Shown piece after piece: positions 35,781 through 46,509 of a DNA stretch of 64,000 bases; position 1 is the first letter of the stretch; each line of letters opens with the position of its first letter. The notes beneath the pieces were generated by a model. The model was not told the origin of the DNA. It did no database searches and was given only the letters and a program-made list of their open reading frames with translations. Location of the stretch: NCBI GenBank assembly GCA_030765055.1, contig CM060947.1:224370625-224434624 (forward strand). Direction: 5' to 3'. Position numbers and translations under genes: made by a program. The DNA is from Mantis religiosa (lineage: Eukaryota > Arthropoda > Insecta > Mantodea > Mantidae).

Positions 35781-37076
35781 TAGTAATAGTAATTTATTTC
35801 CTTTTACATCAACAAATGTAAATACAAAATCAAGATTACAATTATAAAATCCATACTGAAATATGCCATATATTCCTAAATCCTGAAAATCCTATCATGT
35901 TATCATGTTGCCCACCATTGAATAGTAATTCAGTCTCCATACACCTAACCCTAGGTTTTTGTGTATTGGAGGCCCTCTGCTCCTTTTTACACTTTCTGCC
36001 ATTTCACCTATCCCACTCTACATTTTTCTCTTAATTGTTCTTAGCCATCTCTCTTTAACTTTCCCTAAATAATTCCCTATATTTCTCCTGTTCTTTTCTC
36101 CCTTTACTGACAACATTTTTCTAATTACTACTTCACCCCCCAAATTTTCCCATTTACGTAGCCAAGCCTGATCTCTCCATATCTTTGTTTGACTACAGTT
36201 TAATATACAATGGAAATCTGCATTCTCTTCTCCACACAATGGGCATTTATCTAGCTCCCTCTCTTGACCTATACCTTTCAAGTTTCTCACTCCTGTTCTC
36301 GCTCAAGCAAAACCTTCTCGCCCTAACTTACTACATATATCTATATATCCTTCCCTCTCCCAGGTTGTTTTTATTTCTCTATATAATCTCAGTGAGCTTT
36401 TGTCAATTGTATTGGCAAAAATGTCTTGTCTGTTAATATCTTCTAATCTTAGCTTAACTTCTTTCCAGAAGCCTCTATACCCATACTCTGCGTTTATCCA
36501 AGAATGACCCATACCTATCTGCTTCAACACGTCATGCATTTTATGTGCCCAAGACCCACCCCAGTTACTTCTCTTTTGAATATGAAAACATTCTTTAATT
36601 ATATTGCCATCTTCCAAGTTAGTGATTCTGTATAAATATTTCATTACCCTTGACAAGATTTTAATTTTAGTAGAATGCCTGCCTAGTTCTAATTGTGCTG
36701 CCCCATTAGGTGATGCTTTTGGTAATCCCAATATGTATTTACAAAAGGATCTATATACTCTATCAGTCTCTCTCCAAGCCTCATCTATTCCCCAAACCTC
36801 TGATCCATGTAACATTCTATTTTCTACCACTGCTGTATAAATTCTCTCCAACCATTTGTCATTTATATCTGGCAGTTTACTGTAGCAGGATCTTAGCACC
36901 CTCATGGCCATTTTACCTTTTGCCACAGACATCTTTTTTTGCTCTTTCCAGCTGCCATCTGAACTCAACATTGTCCCCAAATAGTCAAATCTCCTTACTA
37001 CCTCTATTTCTCTTCTATTAACCTCCCATTTCTCATCCTTACGCAACCTGTATCATTTTTTGAAGACCATAATCTT
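35781..37076 (-). mobile_element. Nested 5'-truncated LINE, related to its host
   Basis: A minus-strand element inserted into the outer LINE. Its 3' end is at the left (minus strand AATTACTATTACTAT, a short-repeat tail) and its 5' truncation at about 37073, in KIMVFKK. It belongs to the same broad LINE group as the outer copy, since the encoded proteins align through YLG, the thumb and the C-terminal cysteine motif. Confidence 0.88.
36018..37073 (-). pseudogene. Nested LINE polymerase C-terminal half
   Basis: It reads KIMVFKK, a TGA, then a 247-codon frame (37046-36303) with RRFDYLGTMLSSDGSWKEQ, KWLERIYTAVVENRMLHGSEV and YRSFCKYILGLPKASPNGAA. After one in-frame TGA (36303-36305 region) it continues to 36018 with KCPLCGEENADFHCILNCSQ, the C-terminal CxxC...H...C zinc-binding motif. 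The two stops are its only obvious lesions, so it is younger than the outer copy. Confidence 0.9.
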
Positions 37077-37089
37077 TACTTAGGAGTAA
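37077..37089 (+). repeat. Right target-site duplication of the nested LINE
   Basis: TACTTAGGAGTAA, pairing with 35768-35780. Confidence 0.85.
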
Positions 37090-38036
37090 GGTTGAATAAG
37101 AATGGAAAGTGGGGAGCACACAGGAGAAACATTGAAGTCAAAGGAAGGGCGGCAATGAAAGGAATACGAATATGCAAATATAAGCTAGAAATGAAAACCA
37201 AGTGGTTAGAAAGAATGTACGAAGCACTAGTTAAATCCAAAATGTATGCAGTGGAAATCTGGCGGGGCACAGAGGTAAACAAAACGGTGGACCAAAACTA
37301 CAGAAGGTTTTGTAAAGAGCTACTTGATTTACCAAGATCAGCACTTAGGGAAGTAGCTTTAGCAGAATTGGGAAAGACAAGAAGAAATGGAATAATAATG
37401 GAAAGAATAATAAAATTTTGGTATAGGTGTATGGCCAAAGAAGAAGGGGAAATTATGAAATTATGCATGAGACAGCAAAAACGATTACTGAACTCAAATA
37501 GTTGGTGGGCAGAGATAGAAGGAATTATGCAAAAAAACAGGAATGGGAGATATATGGAGATTAGAGGAAATGAATAGAAGCGATGTGGGTAAATTGGTAA
37601 AATGCAGAATAGATGATATAGAAAGACAGGAAATATGGGGTAGTCTAGAAAATATTAAGTCATTACAATTTTAAAAGCAAATAAAAAGAAACTGGGGGCG
37701 AGAAGCATATGTAGATTACTACAATAGGCAAGAGAGAGAAGGGTTAGCATGGATGATAACAGGAATGATATTTCTAAGAGGGATAAGAAATAGGGAAAAC
37801 GGAATTTGTGAAATTTGTGGGGGAAAAGAAAGCAAGAACACTATGTCATAGAATGCGAGCAGGTTGCAGTATGGAGGGAAAAGGTTTGGGAAGAAAAATG
37901 GGAGAAAGTAGAGAAGAAGATAGTAGCTATAAAAATGTTAACGGGCAGGGAGAAAAAGAAGGTAAGAAGTATTGGTGAGTTCTTGCAGAAAGTAAAAGAA
38001 AAATGGGCCAGAAATGTAAAAAATATAAGAAAGTAA

Positions 38037-39120
38037 GATGAGGGGGAAGAAAGGGGCTAACTAACAAGGAGGCAGGAAGGGTAAGAGCTACCTGGCAGAG
38101 CAGAAGACCAAGGTGCCATGCAAGCCAAGATAGCAACAAGGTAAACCAAATAAATGTAGCCAAAAGATGTAAATTGTAAAATTTTGGAATATGCAAAGTA
38201 AATATATCAAGTAGCAAAATATTATGCAATGTTAAAGCTGCTACATGAAACTAAATTTGAGAGAAGAAAAATGAGTTTTGATAGCCTTAAACCACAACAA
38301 TATGTAAGTAACAACATCAATCATTAAAGTATTAGTCACTCAGATATGGTTTAAATTCGATATAAATAAATAAAGGGGAAATACATTTTACTGCAGTAAA
38401 GAGTGTGTGTCCAGAAAGCATTAAACTTGAAACATTTGACTCTACAATTTTAAATAGGTGAATACCTTATTGCACTAAGCCTGGATGAAACTTCAAGTAA
38501 AATTGAGAAAAATGAGTTTTCGCTTTCATACGCAAGTGGAGAATCTTCACATAATATTTTTCCACCAGGATCTAAGCTTCTTTTGCCTATCATCTTAGGA
38601 AACCTTTAGGTTTTGTTAGAATACAGTAAATAACAGTCCTCTGGCATGTAACATGCGCATTAATGTATAGAGTGTGTTCCTTTAAATGTAGTTCCAAATG
38701 AACAGTTTAGTTTAGTGTCCTGAAAAATTAAGCAAATACCACCTCGTATTTTCTGATAAGATTTATTCTCCATTCAGTTCAACGAGAATAATTTGTTCTC
38801 TGCAAACGTGTGCATTAATTCCCACCAGACTACAGCGTTATTTATTCCCACGGTCCCTGCAATAAAGCAATGCTTTTAAAGCCTCAAGTTCTGTCACGCC
38901 ACGTGTTTGTAAATTTTTATGTTACATTTAGACTGTTCAACGGCCTAGGTTTAAAACAAGTCTTAAAGTCTTAGAACGTTTGAATGTTAGTTCATTATAT
39001 TGATAACTAAATTATTGAAGGGAAGATGTATAAATGTATAACAAAATTGTAGGGAGATAGACAAATAATGCAATGAATAATTTCATATTATAATTCATGC
39101 ATCATGTGATAGAGCCTGGA
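38037..39120. other. LINE 3' untranslated region, then AT-rich spacer
   Basis: 38037-38240 is purine-rich and probably the 3' untranslated region of the outer LINE. The rest has no feature. Confidence 0.4.
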
Positions 39121-39124
39121 CTAC

Positions 39125-40222
39125 GAGGGGGAAGCCAAAAGAACCGGATTGTTGTCATAAAAACTTAATTGATGAACCTTTTTACAAAATTACTTCAGTC
39201 GCCTTCAAAATACTCTCCATTACTTGTGATGCACTTGTCAAGTCTCTTTTCCCATTGTCCAGTGCCCTTTGCGAAACTGTTTTTACCGCCTCCACATCTT
39301 CATAACACTCCCCTTTTAGCTTTTTTTTTCATTCGTTGAAATAGGAAAAAGTCACACAGGGCTAGGTCCGGCGAATACGGAGCGTGGGAAACGACAGACT
39401 AGCTCTGAGATGACAACTAGTGAGTCACTCATAAGGCCGTGTGTGCTGGAGCGCTGTCGTGATGCAGAAACCAGTCACCTGATCACCAAAGTTCCGAGCG
39501 TTTCCTCCTCACATCCTCTCGCAGACGCCTTAAACCATCCAAGTAAAATGCTGGTTAACAGTCTGGCCAGGTGGTACGAATTTCCGATGCACAATTCCAC
39601 GAACATCAAAAAAGACAATGACCATCATCTTCACATTTGACCTCACTTGCCTTGCTGTTTTTGGTCTGGGAGAGTTGAAAGTCCTACACTAGCTTGACGC
39701 TTGCTTGGTTTCTGGGTCATACCCGTAACACCAACTCTCATCCCCTGTAATGACTTTGTTCAAGAAGTTTGGATCACATGCAGTCTCTGTTTTCAAGTCC
39801 TGACACACATTCATGCGGATGATTTTGTGCTCCTGTGTGAGAAGGCGCGGAACAAATTTAGCAGTAGCACCTCTCATGTGCAAATCCTCACTCAAAATCA
39901 TGGCCGCGCCGTGGCTCAGTGGTTATACCGCTTGACTCTCACAAAGGCGGCCCGGATTCGATCCCAGGCGACCACAAAGTGAGATTTGTTGTGGACAACA
40001 CGGCGCTGGGGCGGGTTTTCTCCGGGATCTCCGGTTTCCCGCGCCATCTTATTCCATCGGTGCTCCATCTTCATCTCATGTATCATCAGTGCCATAGCCT
40101 GCGGTGCCGTATGTAGTAAAAGCGGTCGTTAAACACTACAACTTTCATTTTTTATCTCAAAATCCGCTAGCACGAGCTCTAACTGATTCCTGTCGCTGAT
40201 AAAATTTGGTCGAGAGACTTGC
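39125..40222 (-). pseudogene. Mariner transposase, minus arm of an inverted dimer
   Basis: The minus strand reads from the dimer centre outwards. Near 40200 are SHRKSLDQILSATG-type residues. After the SINE interruption comes the frame 39901-39689 with MRGATAKFVPRLLTQEHK and ITGDESWCYGYDPETKQ (first catalytic Asp in GDES). Beyond it the sequence is frameshifted and reaches FLHHDS-type residues near 39450 (plus CGTGATGCAGAAACCAG). At the outer end CTACGAGGGGGAAGCCAAAA (39120-39139) looks like the terminal inverted repeat. This is a mariner-family cut-and-paste transposase, dead through stops and frameshifts. Confidence 0.85.
39900..40155 (+). repeat. SINE family B, copy 2 (full length)
   Basis: The complete tRNA-like head starts GGCCGCGCCGTGGCTCAGTGG (A box) and includes CCCGGATTCGATCCCAGG (B box). 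The body matches copy 1 and ends in ACTTTCATTTTTTAT. CTCAAAATC (39891-39899 and 40156-40164) is a 9-bp TSD, showing insertion into the minus-strand mariner. Confidence 0.92.
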
Positions 40223-40800
40223 GATGAGAGTTGTTGTTACGGGTATGACCCAGAAACCAAGGAAGCGTCAAGCCAGTGGAGGACTCCCAACTCTCCGAAA
40301 CCAAAAAGAGCAAGGCAAGTGAGCTCAAATGTGAAGACGATGATCATTGTCTTTTTTTATGTTCGTGGAATTGTGCATCGGAAATTCGTACCCCCTGGCC
40401 AAACTGTTGACCAGCACTTTTACTTGGATGTTTTAAGGTGTCTGCGAGAGGATGTGAGAACGAAACGTCCGGAACTTTGGCGATCAGGTGAGTGGTTTCT
40501 CCATCAAGACAACGCTCCAGCACACACGGCCTTACCCACTATTTGACATCTCAGAGGTGCTCTGTCGTTCCCCACTCTCGGTATTCGCCAGACCTATCCC
40601 CGTGCGACATTTGGAAAAAACGCTAAAAGGGAGGCGTTAAAACGCTGTGGAGGCGGTAAAAACAGCTTCGCAAAGGGCACTGGGCAGTATCAAACTTGAA
40701 TAGTTCCAAACGTGTTTCCAACAGCGGGAAAGAGATTTGACAAGTGCAATTGTGGAAACATAGAGTGAGACTGATAAATAACTAGTGTTTACTCTCCCAC
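40223..40800 (+). pseudogene. Mariner transposase, plus arm of an inverted dimer
   Basis: It begins abruptly at the first catalytic block (DESCCYGYDPETK, where Trp is Cys). It continues with FVPPGQTVDQHFYLDVLRCL, EWFLHQDNAPAHTAL (second Asp block) and, after a frameshift, a damaged SPDLSPCD-like block. The N-terminus and 3' terminal repeat are missing. Its 3' part (GTGGAGGCGGTAAAAACAG, 40649) is the inverted counterpart of 39278-39296 in the minus arm, so both arms come from the same mariner family. Confidence 0.85.
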
Positions 40801-40857
40801 CCACGCACATTCGGAAATATAGATATCATTTTGTTTAGTATATATGGACGTTGATAA

Positions 40858-41160
40858 CTACTGTGGTTCTATATTGGGTGTGAAATGATTATTTTGCTCA
40901 GAGGCCTCTTCATCAGGCTTGAGATTCTTTGACATATCTATGACACGGAACCGCCTGCCTTACTTCCCTTCCAAAGGACTATTACACCTAAAAAATCCAT
41001 TACCTTCCTTTAGAAATAGTGCTCTTGGAAGATTTGTGCAAAGACCATTAAAGTACTTCCTTTCTAGTTGGGAAATTGAAATTCGTTCGTGCCTTGCTCC
41101 TTTTCGAGGGCCCCTGTTATTAGTATTAATTGATCCTCTACTTTGCATAAAATAACTCGA
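40858..41160 (-). repeat. SINE family C, copy 2
   Basis: TGTGGTTCTATATTGGGTGT, CAGAGGCCTCTTCATCAGGC and CCCTTCCAAAGGACTATTA match copy 1 (6222-6480). The tRNA-like end is not recognisable here, so the right end is approximate. Confidence 0.6.
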
Positions 41161-41965
41161 TCAGCAGATGTTTCCCGCTAGCTTGCTTGGCCATTTCACC
41201 GGCTTTTCTTCATCACATACATTTACTGGTCTACTTCTTAATGACCACGTAGCCATTTATTTACTTATTTATTCATTCGCAATTAAGTTGCTGCGCTCAG
41301 GACGATGAATGGGTGATTATGAACAATTTACGATATTCGTGCTAGGATCATTAAATTTCCCTCGCCTGTGAGAAACCTGAGGCTATAAAACTCAGCTTTG
41401 CGGGAGCTAGTCACAAGCAGGCGGGAGGCAGTGGGGCGGACGCGCGGGTCATGCCAGCATGTATTCATGATTTGTAGCTAGCCTGGCAAATTTAAGTACC
41501 AAGGAGAATTATTGATTCTTTTATGTGTGACACTCACCTCTCTAAACTAGGCAGAAACTCAGGCGCAGTCAACATGACCACAGACAACATGACTACTCAT
41601 ATTATACAGAGAATATTTTGTCTGCATATATTCAGCCATAAACAACCGTGTGCACGTTTACATACGCATACCTCAATACGGTGACCCACAGGAACGTGCA
41701 GTTTGAATATGACCGTAGTGAAATTTGAACTGAATTTTATATACACAGGCATCTGGTTGCTAAAACCTTTCACGTTTATTATTCACAAATAGTATCTAGC
41801 ACTCATTTCTTGAAGATAAGTAAGCACCATTTCTGCAAATATATTCCTGCAGTCATGAAGGAAAATTGGATGTAACGTTTTGCAACAATGGTGATCAATA
41901 CAATGTCGTCATCAGCAATCCTAGCCTTTAGTTCACTTATATTTTAGGACATTTACTAGTAGGTA
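41161..41965. other. Spacer, nothing recognised
   Basis: Slightly GC-richer at 41385-41460, with no motif. Confidence 0.4.
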
Positions 41966-41969
41966 TCTA

Positions 41970-42470
41970 CGTAGGGCAGGTGTCGCTGACCTCCCTCTCA
42001 AACCAGGGAGTTACCGAGCTGTCCCCGAAGGGAGCTAGGCGCCTCCGTGGAGCTTTCCATAGGGCAAGACCTAGAGACTGACAAGCCCCCCCCCCCCATC
42101 TGGTCTGAAAACACAATACGGGTGGAAGTAGATACGCCACTTACGTGCGCCAACTCCAAAGGGGAAGGCTACCGAACAAGCTCGGTGGGGCCGACTGGTG
42201 ATCTAGCACACCTACTAGCTATGCAGGCTAGTCCGCGGGAAAATATGGCTTCCCTCAACCCCGTCCGGAGGCGTACCCGATCTTGCACGGGTATCGGGAA
42301 CCACTGCCCCCTCGAGTCTAACCCAATCCGAACTCCCATACGGGAGGGGCTCGACAGTTCGGCCCGAGGTTCCTCTAGTAACGCCAGAGGTACCACGACT
42401 GCTAGGGGTCCACAGCGCCCGCACCACGGCCGCTGAAGGGGACGGATTTCCTCCCCTACGGGGCGCAGAC
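41970..42470 (+). repeat. GC-rich repeat family D, copy 3
   Basis: The same blocks as copies 1 and 2 in the same order, with a C run at about 42087-42099, ending at CCCCTACGGGGCGCAGACGG. A frame of 129 codons matches that of copy 1 (SIGQDLET, GNLAHLL/GDLAHLL, MASLNPVRRRTRS). Inverted SINE B sequence follows with no spacer. Confidence 0.8.
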
Positions 42471-42660
42471 GGTGTCACTGATGATATGAGATGATATTGG
42501 AGCACCAGTGGAATGAGATGACGGGGGAAACCGTAGTTCCCGGAGAAAACTTGCCCTAGCACCGTGTTGTCAACCATAAATCTCACTTTGCGGTTGCCTG
42601 GGATTGAACTCGGACCGCCTTGTTGACAGCCGATCGGTCTAACCACTCGGTCACTCATCC
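42471..42660 (-). repeat. SINE family B, copy 3 (inverted, next to D)
   Basis: The reverse complement of copy 2. GATATTGGAGCACCAGTGG, CGGAGAAAACTTGCCC, ATCTCACTTTGCGGTTGCC and GGGATTGAACTC (B box on the minus strand) appear in order, ending in the tRNA-like 5' part ACCACTCGGTCACTCATCC. It is more diverged in the head than copy 2. Confidence 0.85.
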
Positions 42661-43690
42661 AATACTGATAACGTTTCAATCATACTGATGTAGCGTTGTG
42701 AATTCACAATAACCACGCAGCGGACATCATTTTATACAAATGTGCAGTGATTATTCCTTTCGATGACAGCGCACCAGACAGTAACTTTCTAACTGTGCAA
42801 TGGTCGCTGGTGTAGGAACCGAAAGTTTTTTGCAACCAAGTAACGGAAGTTTATTCACACAACCACTTAGTAAGTGGAAATATGCCTCATCACACGTCCA
42901 CGTTGTTCGGAACATTTCACCATCTTAAAACTTTCATAAGAACTGTTCAGATACAAAGAAATCATCTGTTGGCATCTCTGGCTTCCAAATTTTGAAACGT
43001 CAACTGAGATCTGAGAACAACCCTGCTTAAAGATCGGAGAGATAACCTAATGAAACACCACGAACGCTGTGGTCTTCGCTGAATGTTTGCATTGATTATT
43101 TTAATGATTTCTGATGTTCATTTAAACAGTTTTTCTCAGCCTTTTTAATGCTTCATGTTTAAGGCAAGCATCTGCTGATTCCGTCCATGTTTTCACCACG
43201 TGGCCGAGGTACGGGATGAGACATCCAAGTTGAAACTGACGACAAAATTCTCGTCATGCCGCTTCATTAGAATTACCGTTTTCATAATATACCTTTAAAA
43301 CAAGATGTTTTCCTGATCACTGCGTCATGGCAATTGAAATGTCATAGTTTTAGGAACAAAACCGAAGCGTAACGGTCGTACCAACTTCAAATACTATGTA
43401 GTAGGGATCAATTTAAAATCATCCGTTTCCACGCGCCACCTGTATGCGGAAGGTACCTAGGAGAATAATTTCAAACACCACTAAACTATTTTAGCTAATA
43501 AACTACTAAAGATTAAAATAACTACTAAACCTGTTCGCTGGTTTTGGAGCACATATACCTGCGAAGGGTCTTTTACTTTTGTTTCAGATTGCCTTGAACA
43601 AAATGAATGTAAAACAAAACAGTTGCCACCGATATTTTATTCTAATTATTACAGTAAGTCACATCTTAATGAATCTGATATCTCCTTGGC
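42661..43690. other. Spacer, nothing recognised
   Basis: A short match to family C (AACGCTGTGGTCTTC, near 43064) may be a fragment. No coding frame of note. Confidence 0.35.
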
Positions 43691-43691
43691 G

Positions 43692-43910
43692 TTTACCGGG
43701 AAATATGCGAGTTTTGGGGGGAATCTGATGTCCAGCTGGCATATGGCCATGGTAGCTCAATTGAAAAGAGCACACAGACGAAGACCAGAAAATCAGTGGT
43801 CAATCTCCAGCTAAGCAATGAATTTTTCATCCTTATTTTCCTCTTTGAACCTTTTCCTACACACGAATACTTATAAGGATAACTAATTTCCTAAGAGTAA
43901 TTTTATTTTT
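43692..43910 (+). repeat. Single arm of the foldback family, copy 3
   Basis: GTTTACCGGGAAATATGCGAG, then GGCCATGGTAGCTCAATTG, a decayed B-box half (CAGTGGTCAATCTCC) and the family tail ATGAATTTTTCATCC, then CACACGAATACTTATAAGG. No inverted partner is adjacent, so this is either a solo arm or a copy whose other arm was lost. Confidence 0.65.
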
Positions 43911-45882
43911 ATGTTTTGTATAGTAAATGTATTGCTTGAGTGGTACCTTCATTATATTATTGCCAAAAGTTAGTAATTTATTAATAGTTTTGACAAGTAA
44001 TAGTGGCTGTTTATAATTTTGTTGTAAAAATGGTGCTGAAATATGAATGTGGTAAGTACATCATTGAAAACGTGGTATATTTTGAAACTAGAGGTTGAAG
44101 TTGAGTATTTTCTGCTTACGGGATTTTCCAATGCACTTAGTAAAAATAGGAATACTACTTACGAGAAAATGGGATTTTAGAGTTTAAGAGGCACGAAGTG
44201 GCTCTAGGAGCTTATATGAAAGAGGTTATTCATGGCTTCGTCATCATCACCATCATCATCACACTTTGAAAATAAAAGTACATACTACATGGTGATTCTG
44301 TTAGCTAGGTCATTGACATTAACATTAGTGGCGAATTGGGGATAGATTTGGATATTGACCTTAAAAAGGCAATATCCTGTAGGTTATACACACTTAGAAG
44401 CTTCAAAAATTACATAGTAGTGACTCAGACCAGGTTTAAACTGCCATTTCACTTTGTTTTCACGGTCACGGTTCAATTTTCCATGTGACTTTGCATAACT
44501 CACTCTGCCACTTCATTAATGTGAACTAGTTCCAATTTTTCACTATTACTTCACTTTGCTTGCGGTGTAGTGAAATACTCTACACAATGTAGCCTGTTAT
44601 TCGCAAGTTATTCGAAAACAAGGACGTCTCTAAACCTCTGCAGTTTATAGCACTCACTCAGTGTCGGCAATGTTCACAACAAAAGCATTTCGCTAACTCA
44701 CTATCTATCATGTTCGCTCATTATCCAGTGAAAGGGTTTACTTCGCGAGAGCACTTATTTATGCACCTGTATGAAATTCCTATAGAATTCTGGAACGTTT
44801 GAGGTGTAGAAACTTTCAGAAGATTCTAGTTATCTGGTGATAGCGTTTGTAGTGTTTGCGCTGAAGGAGCGCGTTGTTTATGTTCACAATTGCGACTGCC
44901 CGACGCCGATTTCTCGATAGTCTTGAGTCACAGCTCAAGCTGATCACAATATCAGCAAGGAATGATTCAACTTACACGTGCGATTGTGTTCTACATCCGC
45001 AATATTAAATGAATCAAAATTTTGAAGAATTATTGCAGTTCATGCATATGTTCGCAGTAAAATAGACAAAATAGGCAAGTAGTTTATGTAGAGTTGCAGA
45101 ACGAATGAAATGGGTGGATCAAAAGAAAGTAGTCATCAAAAAACTTTTAATTTGTCGCTTAGCGCGCCATAAGAAGTCTTTAGTAGATTTGAAAACATAA
45201 TGACACGAGGATAAACTAAATGGTAACGTGAGTGACGTTCGTGGGTTCTACTGTTATGTAAAAAATGCTAATATTTTAGCCTGTAGAAGCCGAGGGTAAA
45301 CGTGGTGCACGTCAAGCTATTCGTGCTAATGGAGAGCTATCGATTGCTCTGTTTATCTTTACTCCGCTCCCTAAGTAAGTGCCTTGTGGGAAACTGCCAG
45401 TTAAACACACTTCGTTTTTGCATATCCGTCGATACGGGGGAGGCGTAGCCATGCATCTCTGTCTGCCGGCTCATAAGGGGCTTTTTCACACCATGTGTGC
45501 CTCTTTGTGTTTGCTTTGGTTTTCTGTCGCTTCTCTCGTAAATCATAGAAAGGCCAGTGAACCCAGACTCACGTGTACATGTCCTCATTACTTTCTCTAT
45601 TTATCACCTATGGCAGGCAGAGGAAGTATTGTGTCCCATTGAGCCTCCTGCGGAGAGTGACTCAATTAATTACGAAACATCTAATGTGTTTCATTCACTG
45701 TTCTTTTTTATCTAATTTCATTTGTTTTATATAGTATTTATAAACTTTGCTTTCCTTTACTTTGTTTACTTTCTCTAAGTGATAAATATTGCATACCACT
45801 AAAAAATTAGGCACCGGGATTTCACCGGAAATGTTTTTGTGACCCCGTGATACTAAAAAAATAATAAAAATGAAATAATGAA

Positions 45883-45885
<3 letters not shown>
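43911..45885. other. Spacer, nothing firmly recognised
   Basis: AT-rich to about 44800. A GC-richer part at 45340-45650 has frames on both strands without identifiable domain. Confidence 0.4.

Positions 45886-45959
<74 letters not shown>
45886..45959. repeat. (TG)n microsatellite, 74 bp
   Basis: Uninterrupted TG dinucleotides. The minus frame of His-Thr repeats is an artefact. Confidence 0.98.
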
Positions 45960-45961
<2 letters not shown>

Positions 45962-46268
45962 CAGCATGATTCAAAACCTAAACTTCACCACGCATAAATA
46001 TGGCACGACATGAAATGTGTATGTCGAATTTTCTAATAATGTCCTAAGAAGTCTTTGACATTTTAAAAGCATTTTCGGGCATTTTGTATAACTATTAAAC
46101 CGTAAGTGTTGGACAAAATCACACTGTAGGTCTCATTAAAATACATTTATGTTTCGGACAATTTTTGGGTAGTATTTCCGATTCCATACTTTAAAAAAAT
46201 TATAATACGTATACTTCTCCAATTATGAATGTGCTATTAGGTCTTTATGTCTTAGCTTACAAAAATAT

Positions 46269-46509
46269 CGCCCGTCTGGGTAGCGTAAATGGTAGAATGT
46301 CTGCCTAACGTTCAAGAGGTCCTGAGTTCGAATCTCGGTCAGGGTGAGTTACCTGGATAAGTTTTTTCCGGGATTTTCCCTTATCCTCAAAGACGAATGT
46401 CGGGTAACTCTAATCTATATGGACCCTGGACACATTTGAGCATCATTTCACACATTTCATTCACCTTCCGATATGACTTGACTTTGGAGGACGTAAATTA
46501 AAAAAAAAG
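46269..46509 (+). repeat. SINE family A, copy 3
   Basis: CGCCCGTCTGGGTAGCG head, CTGAGTTCGAATCTCGGTC (B box), GGATAAG...CCTTATCC hairpin and GGAGGACGTAAATT end followed by an A run. It is close to full length and similar to 9313-9565. Confidence 0.88.

Larger units (their letters stand above)
35417..38036 (+). pseudogene. LINE reverse transcriptase (outer element), interrupted by a nested LINE
   Basis: The left part (35417-35780) encodes GLRRGCKMSPILFNLYIDQI and LLYVDDLMVV (catalytic YVDD), then frameshifted INKSKVMVFKKG and FEYLGV. The coding sequence resumes at 37090 with RLNKNGKWGAHRRNIEV and RRFCKELLDLPRSALREVAL. It ends in a cysteine-rich part, CEICGGKESKN, and after a frameshift HYVIECEQVAVWREKVWEEK, fitting the CxxC...H...C motif of many non-LTR polymerases. 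It is truncated at the N-terminus, so it lacks the endonuclease. Removing 35781-37089 rejoins VNEFEYLGV and RLNKNG in frame. Confidence 0.9.

Noticed and set aside
44240..44263. Short CATCAT-like run
   Set aside because: Too short and too simple to report as a feature.
45337..45660. Possible cysteine-containing transposase end on the minus strand
   Set aside because: Frame pieces such as THWCEK looked suggestive at first, but no ordered motif set could be assembled.
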